A DNA stretch of 6,323 nucleotides from Acidobacteriota bacterium (GTDB lineage Bacteria; Acidobacteriota; Terriglobia; Terriglobales; SCQP01): positions 1 to 6,323 of the forward strand of contig JAKATS010000395.1 of the NCBI GenBank assembly GCA_021818645.1. Direction: 5' to 3'. The notes under the pieces are model-generated. The model was not told the origin of the DNA, did not search any database, and saw only the letters and a program-made list of their open reading frames with translations. Position numbers and translations under genes: made by a program. Of the stretch, positions 1 through 4,409 are shown piece by piece (the stretch's first letter is position 1; every line of letters starts with the position of its first letter).

Positions 1-96
1 TTCCGCGGACGCACCGTGGCCAGCATGGAAAACCTGCTCGCCGCCGCGGCCGCCGTGCGCGGCCAGCGCTGCAGTCTCGAAATCAACGAAACCTAG
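1..96 (+). CDS. khpA: KH-domain RNA-binding protein KhpA, 3' end only
   Basis: Only the last 31 residues and the TAG stop are in the window; the reading frame is open from base 1. The visible tail has GRTVASMENLLAAAAAV followed by GQRCSLEINE. This matches the end of small single-KH-domain proteins (KhpA, about 75-80 residues): the helix after the GxxG loop, usually written GRT..s.r.ll.aa, and a final beta strand ending in an acidic residue. KhpA is a cytoplasmic RNA-binding protein, in some bacteria partnered with KhpB/Jag. It is often encoded between rpsP and rimM, and rimM does follow here after 79 bp. The identification rests on this short tail plus gene order. The GxxG motif itself lies upstream of the window and cannot be checked. 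Confidence 0.75.
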   Translation, partial: FRGRTVASMENLLAAAAAVRGQRCSLEINET

Positions 97-175
97 CCAT
101 CGCGGGGCCTGGCGCCGCTCCGGGTAGGGACAGGTATGGCCCGCCCGTTCCCTCAGGCAGCGGCCTGGCAAATAT

Positions 176-691
176 ATGGAGCCGGATTCGTTCGTCACCA
201 TCGGGCTCGTGGCGCGCCCTCAGGGCCGGAAGGGCGAACTCAAGGTAACCCTCGAAACCGATTTCCCCGAGCGTTTCGCCGCCTTGCAGGAAGTCTATTT
301 ATTTCGTCCGCCCACCCGCGCCCGTTTTCAGTTGCACCGCGCCTGGCCGCATCTGGGCCATATCATTCTCGAACTGGCTGAAATCACCAGCATCAGCCAG
401 GCCCAGGTCTGGGCCGGCGCCGAAGTGCAGATCCCCGCCGATCAGCGCTGGCCCGCGCCTCCCGGCCATTATTTCATCTCCGATCTCATCGGCTGCGATG
501 TCTGGAATCAGCAGGTTCATCTTGGTTCCATCGAATCCGTGCATTCCGGCTCCGGCGCACCGTTGTTGGAGATTCAGGCAGACGCCGGCCGCCGCATCCT
601 GATCCCCTTCGCCCGCGCTTATTTGGAAAATCTCGATCTGGCCCGGCGTGTGCTCCGGCTGCGGCTGCCCGAAGGGCTGCTGGATGTATAA
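176..691 (+). CDS. rimM: Ribosome maturation factor RimM
   Basis: A 171-residue protein of normal RimM length (about 165-180). RimM binds r-protein S19 and helps mature the 30S head and process 16S rRNA in the cytoplasm. The N-terminal beta-barrel domain (about residues 6-88) opens with VTIGLVARPQGRKGELKV, the family's 'vG.i..phGikGevkv' signature, with Gln16 where His or Tyr is common. The C-terminal PRC-barrel domain (about 95-171) carries HYFISDLIGCDV, LGSIESV, a central ILIPFA strand and the typical ending LPEGLLDV. The ATG at 176 is the last in-frame start before the conserved domain; no strong Shine-Dalgarno sequence precedes it, so translation may depend on the upstream gene. The last 8 bases overlap the likely trmD start. 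Neighbours khpA and trmD are the classic partners of the rpsP operon. Confidence 0.95.
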   Translation: MEPDSFVTIGLVARPQGRKGELKVTLETDFPERFAALQEVYLFRPPTRARFQLHRAWPHLGHIILELAEITSISQAQVWAGAEVQIPADQRWPAPPGHYFISDLIGCDVWNQQVHLGSIESVHSGSGAPLLEIQADAGRRILIPFARAYLENLDLARRVLRLRLPEGLLDV

Positions 692-1430
692 CCGCATGCA
701 ATTCGATCTCATCACGCTGTTTCCCGAATTCTTCGACAGCCCCTTGCGCTACGGCGTGGTGTCGCGCGCGCTGCTCCGCGGCGCGGTCACCGTCCGCACC
801 CATGATCTGCGCGGCTATACCAGCGACCGCCATCAGACCACCGACGACCGCCCCTATGGCGGCGGCGAAGGCATGGTCATGAAAATTGAGCCGCTCTACC
901 GCGCTCTCGCCGATATCGCCGGCGCTCCGGAACGCACCCTCCGCGCCGGCGCGCCTGATCCCGCCCATGTCGTTCTGCTTTCCGCCCAGGGCCGGCTTTT
1001 CGATCAGGCCATGGCGCGGAGGCTGGCCGGCCATCGGCAGTTGGTTCTGATCTGCGGCCGCTACGAAGGTGTGGACGAGCGCGTCGCCGAGCATCTGGCC
1101 GATGAGGAAATTTCCATCGGCAACTTTGTCCTCACTGGCGGCGAACTGGCCGCGGCTGTGCTGCTCGACGCCGTGGCCCGTCTCCTGCCCGGCGTACTGG
1201 GCGATGCTCAGTCAGCCTTGAATGAATCCTTTTCCCTGCCGGATTCTTCTGCGGCCGCGCCGCTCGATTGCCCGCATTTCACCCGCCCGCCGGAATTCAA
1301 CGGCTGGCCCGTGCCTCCGGTCTTGCTGCAGGGCGATCATCAGGCCATCCGCGATTGGCGCGCCCGCGCCGCCTGGGACAAAACCCGCCGCTTGCGCCCC
1401 GATTTATGCCCCGCATCACCCGATGAATAG
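684..1430 (+). CDS. trmD: tRNA (guanine-N1)-methyltransferase TrmD
   Basis: Transfers methyl from S-adenosylmethionine to N1 of G37 in tRNAs with G at 36, preventing +1 frameshifts. It is an essential SPOUT enzyme that works as a homodimer. Visible signatures: FDLITLFPEFF at the N-terminus, DDRPYGGGEGMV, the trefoil-knot SAM loops LICGRYEGVDER and SIGNFVLTGGE, and a C-terminal region with LDCPHFTRPPEF, VPPVLLQGDH and RRLRPDL. Length is 248 residues from ATG 684, or 244 from ATG 696. ATG 684 has AAGGG at 672-676 at good spacing and overlaps the rimM stop (ATGTATAA), suggesting coupling; 696 gives the N-terminus closest to the family. Oddity: at the position matching E. coli catalytic Asp169 (motif EDSF) this protein has Glu (NESF; codon GAA at 1224-1226). 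Confidence 0.96.
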   Translation: MYNRMQFDLITLFPEFFDSPLRYGVVSRALLRGAVTVRTHDLRGYTSDRHQTTDDRPYGGGEGMVMKIEPLYRALADIAGAPERTLRAGAPDPAHVVLLSAQGRLFDQAMARRLAGHRQLVLICGRYEGVDERVAEHLADEEISIGNFVLTGGELAAAVLLDAVARLLPGVLGDAQSALNESFSLPDSSAAAPLDCPHFTRPPEFNGWPVPPVLLQGDHQAIRDWRARAAWDKTRRLRPDLCPASPDE

Positions 1431-1450
1431 CCCGCCGGTAGCTCGGATTA

Positions 1451-1459
1451 TGTTAAAAT
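1451..1459 (+). promoter_or_regulatory. Candidate extended -10 promoter for rplS
   Basis: TGTTAAAAT is an extended -10 element (TGn then TAAAAT, 5 of 6 matches to TATAAT) in the 125-bp trmD-rplS gap. No -35 box is visible at normal spacing, as is usual for extended -10 promoters. It sits in the only AT-rich patch of the gap and overlaps a perfect palindrome, AAAATT-C-AATTTT (1455-1467). Transcription would start near 1466, giving a leader of about 90 bases before rplS. This is a consensus match by eye only. Confidence 0.4.
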
Positions 1460-1555
1460 TCAATTTTGTTATTCCCTTCCCCGTACAGGATCTGAACCTC
1501 ATGTGCCGTCTTCCGGCGGTGCGGTCAAGCGCCTGTCCCGGTTTGGAGAGCCCTC

Positions 1556-1945
1556 ATGAGCATTACTCCCGCGATTGCCCAGTTCATGGCGAAACAGGCC
1601 GGTGTGGCCGCTCCCGCCTTTCAACCCGGGGACACCCTGAAAGTGCATGTTCGCATCAAGGAAGGGGACAAGGAACGCACCCAGATTTTTGAAGGCGTCT
1701 GCATCGCCCGCAATGATCGCGGCGGCCGCGGCTCCTTCGTGGTGCGCAAGATTTCGTTCGGCTACGGCGTCGAGCGCATCTTCCCGCTCAAATCGCCCGC
1801 GGTCGAAAAAATCGAAGTCGTGCGCAGCGGCAAGGTGCGCCGCGCTAAGTTGTATTATCTGCGCGGTCTGCGCGGCAAAGCCGCCCGCCTGCGTGAGGTG
1901 GAAAGCAGCAAGCCCCACGCCGCCGGCGCCGCCGCCCAGGCCTGA
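1556..1945 (+). CDS. rplS: 50S ribosomal protein L19
   Basis: A 129-residue L19, slightly longer than the usual 115-120 because of an Ala-rich tail. L19 sits at the 30S-50S interface near bridge B6/B8 and is needed for subunit joining. Family signatures: [20 protein letters not shown] (about residues 23-42), [13 protein letters not shown] (about 44-56), the basic segment [19 protein letters not shown] and the ending [21 protein letters not shown]. The C-terminal 15 residues ([13 protein letters not shown]) are low-complexity and probably disordered. The start is fixed by GGAGAG at 1545-1550, five bases before the ATG. L19 follows trmD in the classic rpsP-rimM-trmD-rplS order, but the 125-bp gap with a promoter-like element suggests it can also be expressed on its own. 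Confidence 0.97.
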   Translation: MSITPAIAQFMAKQAGVAAPAFQPGDTLKVHVRIKEGDKERTQIFEGVCIARNDRGGRGSFVVRKISFGYGVERIFPLKSPAVEKIEVVRSGKVRRAKLYYLRGLRGKAARLREVESSKPHAAGAAAQA

Positions 1946-1982
1946 ATCACCCCGGTTGTGCCGCCCGCCACATCGTTTCATG

Positions 1983-2015
1983 CCTGGCGCGGGCCCCTGC
2001 ATGGCTACGCCATGC
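1983..2015 (+). repeat. Direct repeat copy A with hairpin
   Basis: CCTGGCGCGGGCCC (1983-1996), a 5-base spacer, then TGGCTACGCCATGC (2002-2015). The same two blocks recur 122 bp downstream as copy B. The right part forms a perfect 7-bp hairpin, GCATGGC (1999-2005), loop TAC, GCCATGC (2009-2015). An outer stem GCGGGC (1989-1994) can pair with GCCCCGC (2016-2022) with one bulged C. This organisation resembles a REP-type intergenic palindrome; the assignment to any named family is inference. Confidence 0.7.
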
Positions 2016-2036
2016 GCCCCGCTTATGCTCGTCAAC

Positions 2037-2087
2037 GCATGGGGTCTGCTTTCCTGTTCAACACCTAAAGGTTTTGCTGCCCCATGC
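2037..2087. repeat. Inverted repeat, 8-bp arms, between the direct repeats
   Basis: GCATGGGG (2037-2044) is the exact reverse complement of CCCCATGC (2080-2087). The 35-base interior contains a minor palindrome ACCT-AA-AGGT. It lies entirely between copies A and B of the direct repeat, so together they look like one composite intergenic element. Eight perfect pairs over 51 bases is suggestive but not decisive. Confidence 0.45.
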
Positions 2088-2104
2088 CGAGTCTGCGCTG
2101 TTTT

Positions 2105-2136
2105 CCTGGCGCGGGCCCAGCGTGGCTACGCCATGC
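2105..2136 (+). repeat. Direct repeat copy B with hairpin
   Basis: Second copy: CCTGGCGCGGGCCC (2105-2118), a different 4-base spacer (AGCG), then TGGCTACGCCATGC (2123-2136). The hairpin is kept: GCGTGGC (2120-2126), loop TAC, GCCATGC (2130-2136), seven pairs with one G-T wobble in place of the A-T pair of copy A. The outer stem of copy A is not completed here, since the downstream flank differs. Confidence 0.7.
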
Positions 2137-2144
2137 ATTGATTC

Positions 2145-2165
2145 ATCAATTCCTACGGAGTTGAT
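2145..2165. repeat. Hairpin, 9-bp stem with TAC loop
   Basis: ATCAATTCC (2145-2153), loop TAC, GGAGTTGAT (2157-2165): nine pairs including one T-G wobble. The stem sequence is unrelated to those of the neighbouring hairpins, yet the apex C-TAC-G is identical. Confidence 0.6.
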
Positions 2166-2183
2166 TTATTCATTAAGGCGGCT

Positions 2184-2246
2184 GCCCCAAAATGAGAAGC
2201 TTTTCTGTCGCGCTATACAGCCGCGCTCCTTGGGGCTACGCCCCAA
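2184..2246. repeat. Hairpin TTGGGGC-TAC-GCCCCAA with alternative upstream partner
   Basis: TTGGGGC (2230-2236), loop TAC, GCCCCAA (2240-2246): a perfect 7-bp stem. A second identical GCCCCAA lies upstream at 2184-2190 and can pair with the same TTGGGGC across a 39-base interior, which itself contains short stems (AGAA/TTCT, CTGT/ACAG). The two pairings are mutually exclusive. The downstream bases include CTTTT (2254-2258) but not next to the stem, so I do not call a terminator. Confidence 0.55.
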
Positions 2247-2261
2247 CGCCGGGCTTTTATA

Positions 2262-2286
2262 GAACCCATTCCTTCGGAATGGGTTC
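2262..2286. repeat. Perfect 11-bp hairpin with TTC loop
   Basis: GAACCCATTCC (2262-2272), loop TTC, GGAATGGGTTC (2276-2286), eleven uninterrupted pairs: the strongest hairpin in the window. It lies upstream of rnhB, 31 bp before the alternative GTG start at 2318. There is no T-run after it. The apex C-TTC-G differs by one base from the C-TAC-G of the other hairpins in this gap. Confidence 0.75.
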
Positions 2287-2374
2287 ATTCTGAAGGAGGC
2301 TGCTCCCATCAGGAAAAGTGCTTTGCCTGCTTCGCTCCCCGGGTGAAAGGCGCGGCCCCGCGATTGGACTTCGT

Positions 2375-3079
2375 ATGCCAGACGATGGAACGACCGAGTC
2401 CGGGTTGAGGAACGGCGCAGCTAAAGCCCGGCCCTCCTCACCCGCCCTTCGTTTTAAGTGCGGCTGGCGCTTCGAGCGCGCCGCCCGCCGTGAGGGCGCC
2501 ACACTCATCGCCGGCGTGGACGAAGTCGGCCGCGGCTCTCTCTTTGGCCCCGTTGTTGCCGCCGCGGTGATCTTTGCGGGCGAACCCGGCTTCCGCCACT
2601 TGCGCGACTCCAAGCAGCTCACCCCTGCCGAGCGTGCGGCCTGGGAGCGCCGCATTCAGCGCCGCGCCCTTGCCTGGGCGGTCGCGGAACTTGATTCCGG
2701 CCGCATCGAAGTCATGAACATTCTGCAGGCCTCGCGCCGCGCCATGCTCGCCGCCGTCGCCCAGCTTCGTCCCTCGCCCGATTTCTTGCTCGTGGATGCC
2801 TTGCATCTCGACTGGCCCGGCCCGCAGCAGGCCATTATTCATGGCGATGCCCGTTCGGCCAGCATCGCCGCCGCCTCCATTCTGGCCAAAGAGCATCGTG
2901 ACCGTCTGATGCGGGCCTGGGATACCGTCTATCCCGCCTACCGTCTCGGGCAGAACAAGGGCTATGCCACGCGCGAGCATCGCCAGGCTATTGCCCGCTG
3001 GGGTCTGACCCCGCTGCACCGCCGCAGCTTTTGCCTTACCTCGGTTCTCGAGCAGGACGACGCGCCAGCCAAGTCGTAG
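2375..3079 (+). CDS. rnhB: Ribonuclease HII
   Basis: Cleaves the RNA strand of RNA-DNA hybrids and starts removal of single misinserted ribonucleotides from chromosomal DNA. From ATG 2375 it is 234 residues (usual 190-260). Motifs: AGVDEVGRGSLFGPVVAAAV (catalytic Asp49, Glu50), DSKQLTPAER (78-87), NILQASRRAM (115-124), FLLVDAL (Asp141), HGDARSASIAAASILAKEHR (Asp158) and the C-terminal LGQNKGYATREHRQAI. The four acidic residues of the DEDD site are therefore present. The first 25 or so residues are not conserved in type. The start is uncertain: ATG 2375 has only a weak TTGGA before it; GTG 2318 (253 residues) has AGGA too close and GAAGGAGG (2292-2299) too far; TTG 2405 is also possible. rnhB after rplS is a common order. 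Confidence 0.95.
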   Translation: MPDDGTTESGLRNGAAKARPSSPALRFKCGWRFERAARREGATLIAGVDEVGRGSLFGPVVAAAVIFAGEPGFRHLRDSKQLTPAERAAWERRIQRRALAWAVAELDSGRIEVMNILQASRRAMLAAVAQLRPSPDFLLVDALHLDWPGPQQAIIHGDARSASIAAASILAKEHRDRLMRAWDTVYPAYRLGQNKGYATREHRQAIARWGLTPLHRRSFCLTSVLEQDDAPAKS

Positions 3080-3315
3080 GCCGCGGCTTTCAACCTGAAC
3101 GCAGGCTGAAGAAAAAAGCTGCCGCTACTTCCGCAAATTCATAGAAAATTTTCCCTCCGCCGCGCATTTTCGGAAGCTCACGGCGCAACTTCATGCAGAT
3201 GTTTTCATATTCAAAATTGCATTTGCATCCTCGCCGGGCATGGCCCAAAGGAGAAAATTTGGAACTTTTGCACAGAATCCGGGTTCCAATCTTCAGGGAA
3301 TACGAAAATGAAACC

Positions 3316-3345
3316 GCCGGAATCGGCCGGCTCCCGGGATTCGGC
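3316..3345. repeat. Structured hairpin upstream of the zinc-ribbon gene
   Basis: GCCG-g-AATC (3316-3324, one bulged G) pairs with GATTCGGC (3338-3345). Inside, CCGG (3327-3330) pairs with CCGG (3334-3337) around a CTC loop, leaving two unpaired G at 3325-3326. That gives twelve pairs in 30 bases. It lies 69 bp before the ATG of the next gene and immediately before the candidate -35 box. It could be an operator-type palindrome or RNA structure; there is no T-run, so a terminator is unlikely. Confidence 0.4.
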
Positions 3346-3352
3346 AAGCAAA

Positions 3353-3380
3353 TTGCACATCCATAAACGTTCAGTAGTAA
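3353..3380 (+). promoter_or_regulatory. Weak candidate promoter for the zinc-ribbon gene
   Basis: TTGCAC (3353-3358) and TAGTAA (3375-3380) with a 16-base spacer resemble -35 and -10 boxes (four and three of six consensus matches). Transcription would start near 3387, giving a leader of about 28 bases. The match is weak, but the gene needs a promoter here because of the long gap from rnhB. Confidence 0.22.
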
Positions 3381-3414
3381 CCAGATCTTGAATGGATGGG
3401 ATTGGGGAAACATT

Positions 3415-3687
3415 ATGAACAGCACAGTTCAACTTCACGATGCCTGGATTCCCAATTTGATCGAAACCGGATCGCTGCTGGTGCTTGATTCCGTCAGCGA
3501 TGTTCATCCCGGCCTGCGCTGCGGGCTCATGTATTGCCCGGCCTGCGGCAAGCTCGCCCTGATCACCCAGTCCCAACTCGAAGGCGGCGAAGAAATCACC
3601 TGCGGCGCACACAACTGCCCAGCTCAATTTTATTTGAAAGACGGCGCCATGCAGTGGAGTGAAACCAAGGCGGGTGAACCCGTATAA
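3415..3687 (+). CDS. Small zinc-ribbon-like protein of unknown function
   Basis: I do not recognise this gene. It encodes 90 residues with no signal peptide or membrane segment, so it is probably cytoplasmic. The centre holds a likely zinc ribbon: C41-P-A-C44 (CPxCG knuckle), an 18-residue turn, then C63-G-A-H-N-C68, with a further Cys36 and His66 near the site. The N-terminal 35 residues are hydrophobic/acidic (WIPNLIETGSLLVLDSV) and the tail after 75 looks flexible. The start is set by GGGGA (3404-3408) six bases before ATG 3415; an in-frame TTG at 3388 is less likely. Codon GC is lower than in rnhB. It stands alone after a 335-bp gap and converges on the SRAP gene 6 bp away, so context gives no function. 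Zinc-ribbon proteins may bind nucleic acid or protein, but that is not shown here. Confidence 0.75.
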   Translation: MNSTVQLHDAWIPNLIETGSLLVLDSVSDVHPGLRCGLMYCPACGKLALITQSQLEGGEEITCGAHNCPAQFYLKDGAMQWSETKAGEPV

Positions 3688-3693
3688 TCCGCC

Positions 3694-4392
3694 TCACCTC
3701 CCGGCGGCGTCGCCGGGCAATTTTCCCGCTACGGGAATCATCTGCCAGCCCTCCACCGGGGTGTGCTGCAGCATTTCCGCCCACTCTTTTACTGTACCGG
3801 CTTGCGGATCCAGCCAGTCCGCATACCGTTCCGGCGGCATCACCACCGGCATGCGGTCATGAAATGGAGCCATCCAGGATGCTGCAGCGGTGGTGATCAT
3901 GGTGCAGCACTCACTCTCGCCGGGTTGCTCGCTGCCGCCCTCAGCTCGCGGCCCGTACTCCCACAATCCGGCCAGGGCAAATAATTCCTGGTTGAGCCGC
4001 TCCATGCGCCAGGGCTGGCGGCCGGCCGACGCGTCTGGAATCCATTTTCCCGCCAGCCCGCGCGACACCGCCGCCCATTCATAAAAGCCATCGGCCGGAA
4101 TCAGACAGCGGCGTTCCTTAAAGGCCTGGCGGAAGGCGGGTTTAGCGGCCAGCGTTTCGGCCCGCGCATTGATCAGCGGCGCGCGGAACTGCCCCGCTTT
4201 GGCCCAGGCCGGCGTCAGTCCCCAGCGCAGATGCACCGCCTCGCGCCGCGGTGTATTTGCGCCTGCCCGCACCACCAGCACCGGCTGGGTAGGCGCGATG
4301 TTATAGCGTGCCGTCAGCACCGGCGCGTCTGCCAGTCCGAAATGATCGGCCACTTCCGCGCCGTTTTTCTTCAGTGTGAATCGTCCGCACAT
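3694..4392 (-). CDS. yedK: SRAP-domain abasic-site processing protein (YedK/HMCES family)
   Basis: SRAP proteins form a thiazolidine DNA-protein crosslink with abasic sites in single-stranded DNA at replication forks, shielding them from strand breakage. The 232-residue product starts MCGRFTL: Cys2 becomes the N-terminal nucleophile once Met is removed. The other known active-site residues are present: Asn31 in YNIAPTQ, Asn75 and Arg77 in INARAET, Glu105 in GFYEW and His178 in HDRMP. The spacing from GFYEW to HDRMP is about 18 residues longer than in E. coli YedK (from memory); most of the extra is a Gly/Ala/Ser-rich loop (about 108-126). No clear Shine-Dalgarno sequence precedes the ATG. It lies 17 bp downstream of the VWFA gene on the same strand, so co-transcription and perhaps coupling are likely, though no functional link between the two is known. 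Confidence 0.93.
   Translation of the reverse strand: MCGRFTLKKNGAEVADHFGLADAPVLTARYNIAPTQPVLVVRAGANTPRREAVHLRWGLTPAWAKAGQFRAPLINARAETLAAKPAFRQAFKERRCLIPADGFYEWAAVSRGLAGKWIPDASAGRQPWRMERLNQELFALAGLWEYGPRAEGGSEQPGESECCTMITTAAASWMAPFHDRMPVVMPPERYADWLDPQAGTVKEWAEMLQHTPVEGWQMIPVAGKLPGDAAGR
3700..3724 (+). terminator. Candidate intrinsic terminator of the zinc-ribbon gene
   Basis: CCCGGCG (3700-3706), loop GCGT, CGCCGGG (3711-3717): a perfect 7-bp GC-rich stem, followed by CAATTTT (3718-3724). It starts 12 bp after the stop of the plus-strand gene. It lies inside the last codons of the convergent SRAP gene (KLPGDAAGR end), so it also encodes protein on the other strand. The T-run is short (four), hence moderate confidence. 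On the minus strand no T-run follows the stem. Confidence 0.5.
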
Positions 4393-4409
4393 ATCGCAGC
4401 GCAGCGAAT

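Larger units (their letters stand above)
1946..2374. other. Non-coding gap between rplS and rnhB, rich in hairpins
   Basis: About 430 bp without a convincing gene. Open frames here lack family motifs and ribosome-binding sites. Instead the stretch carries a direct repeat of about 32 bp, at least five short hairpins with three-base loops, and a larger inverted repeat, each listed separately. The part from 2140 to 2290 is more AT-rich than the flanking genes. None of the hairpins is followed by a convincing T-run, so none reads as an intrinsic terminator for rplS. The last part (2318-2374) stays open in the rnhB frame and could be coding if rnhB starts at GTG 2318. Confidence 0.6.
3080..3414. 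other. Low-GC intergenic region upstream of the zinc-ribbon gene
   Basis: About 335 bp with no supported gene on either strand. GC content counted over 3121-3420 is 142 of 300 (47%), against roughly 65-68% in the flanking coding DNA. It holds A- and T-runs, one structured hairpin (3316-3345) and a weak candidate promoter. A 111-codon open frame on the minus strand spans it but has no recognisable motif and lies over the start of the next gene. No clear intrinsic terminator for rnhB is visible. Confidence 0.6.

Noticed and set aside
486..1094. Long minus-strand open frame opposite rimM and trmD
   Set aside because: Shadow of two confidently identified genes in GC-rich DNA; low-complexity Ala/Gly/Arg translation with no family signature.
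1647..2141. Plus-strand open frame overlapping rplS and running into the gap
   Set aside because: It begins inside rplS in another frame, is rich in Ala/Cys/Arg, and its 3' part consists of the repeat hairpins.
1999..2286. Reading the hairpin loops as stable UNCG RNA tetraloops
   Set aside because: UACG/UUCG letters occur, but full stem pairing puts only three bases in the loop; the UNCG register would break the stems, and in the GGC-TAC-GCC cases the base after TACG is C, not G.
2257..2655. Minus-strand open frame across the rnhB 5' region
   Set aside because: Overlaps the conserved RNase HII domain on the other strand and shows no motif of its own.
3077..3133. Possible rnhB terminator (GTAG..CGGC..TTT with AAA..GCCG..CTAC)
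   Set aside because: The pairing is broken by unpaired bases on both sides and no T-run follows on the plus strand.
3090..3425. A 111-codon minus-strand open frame spanning the low-GC gap
   Set aside because: No recognisable motif or ribosome-binding site; its composition (Cys, Lys, Phe rich) is what AT-richer non-coding DNA would give, and its start lies over the start of the zinc-ribbon gene.
3725..3735. CCCG-CTA-CGGG palindrome next to the terminator-like stem
   Set aside because: It is in the coding sequence of the SRAP gene (IPVAGKLPG), has a different pairing register from the intergenic hairpins, and is short enough to be chance.
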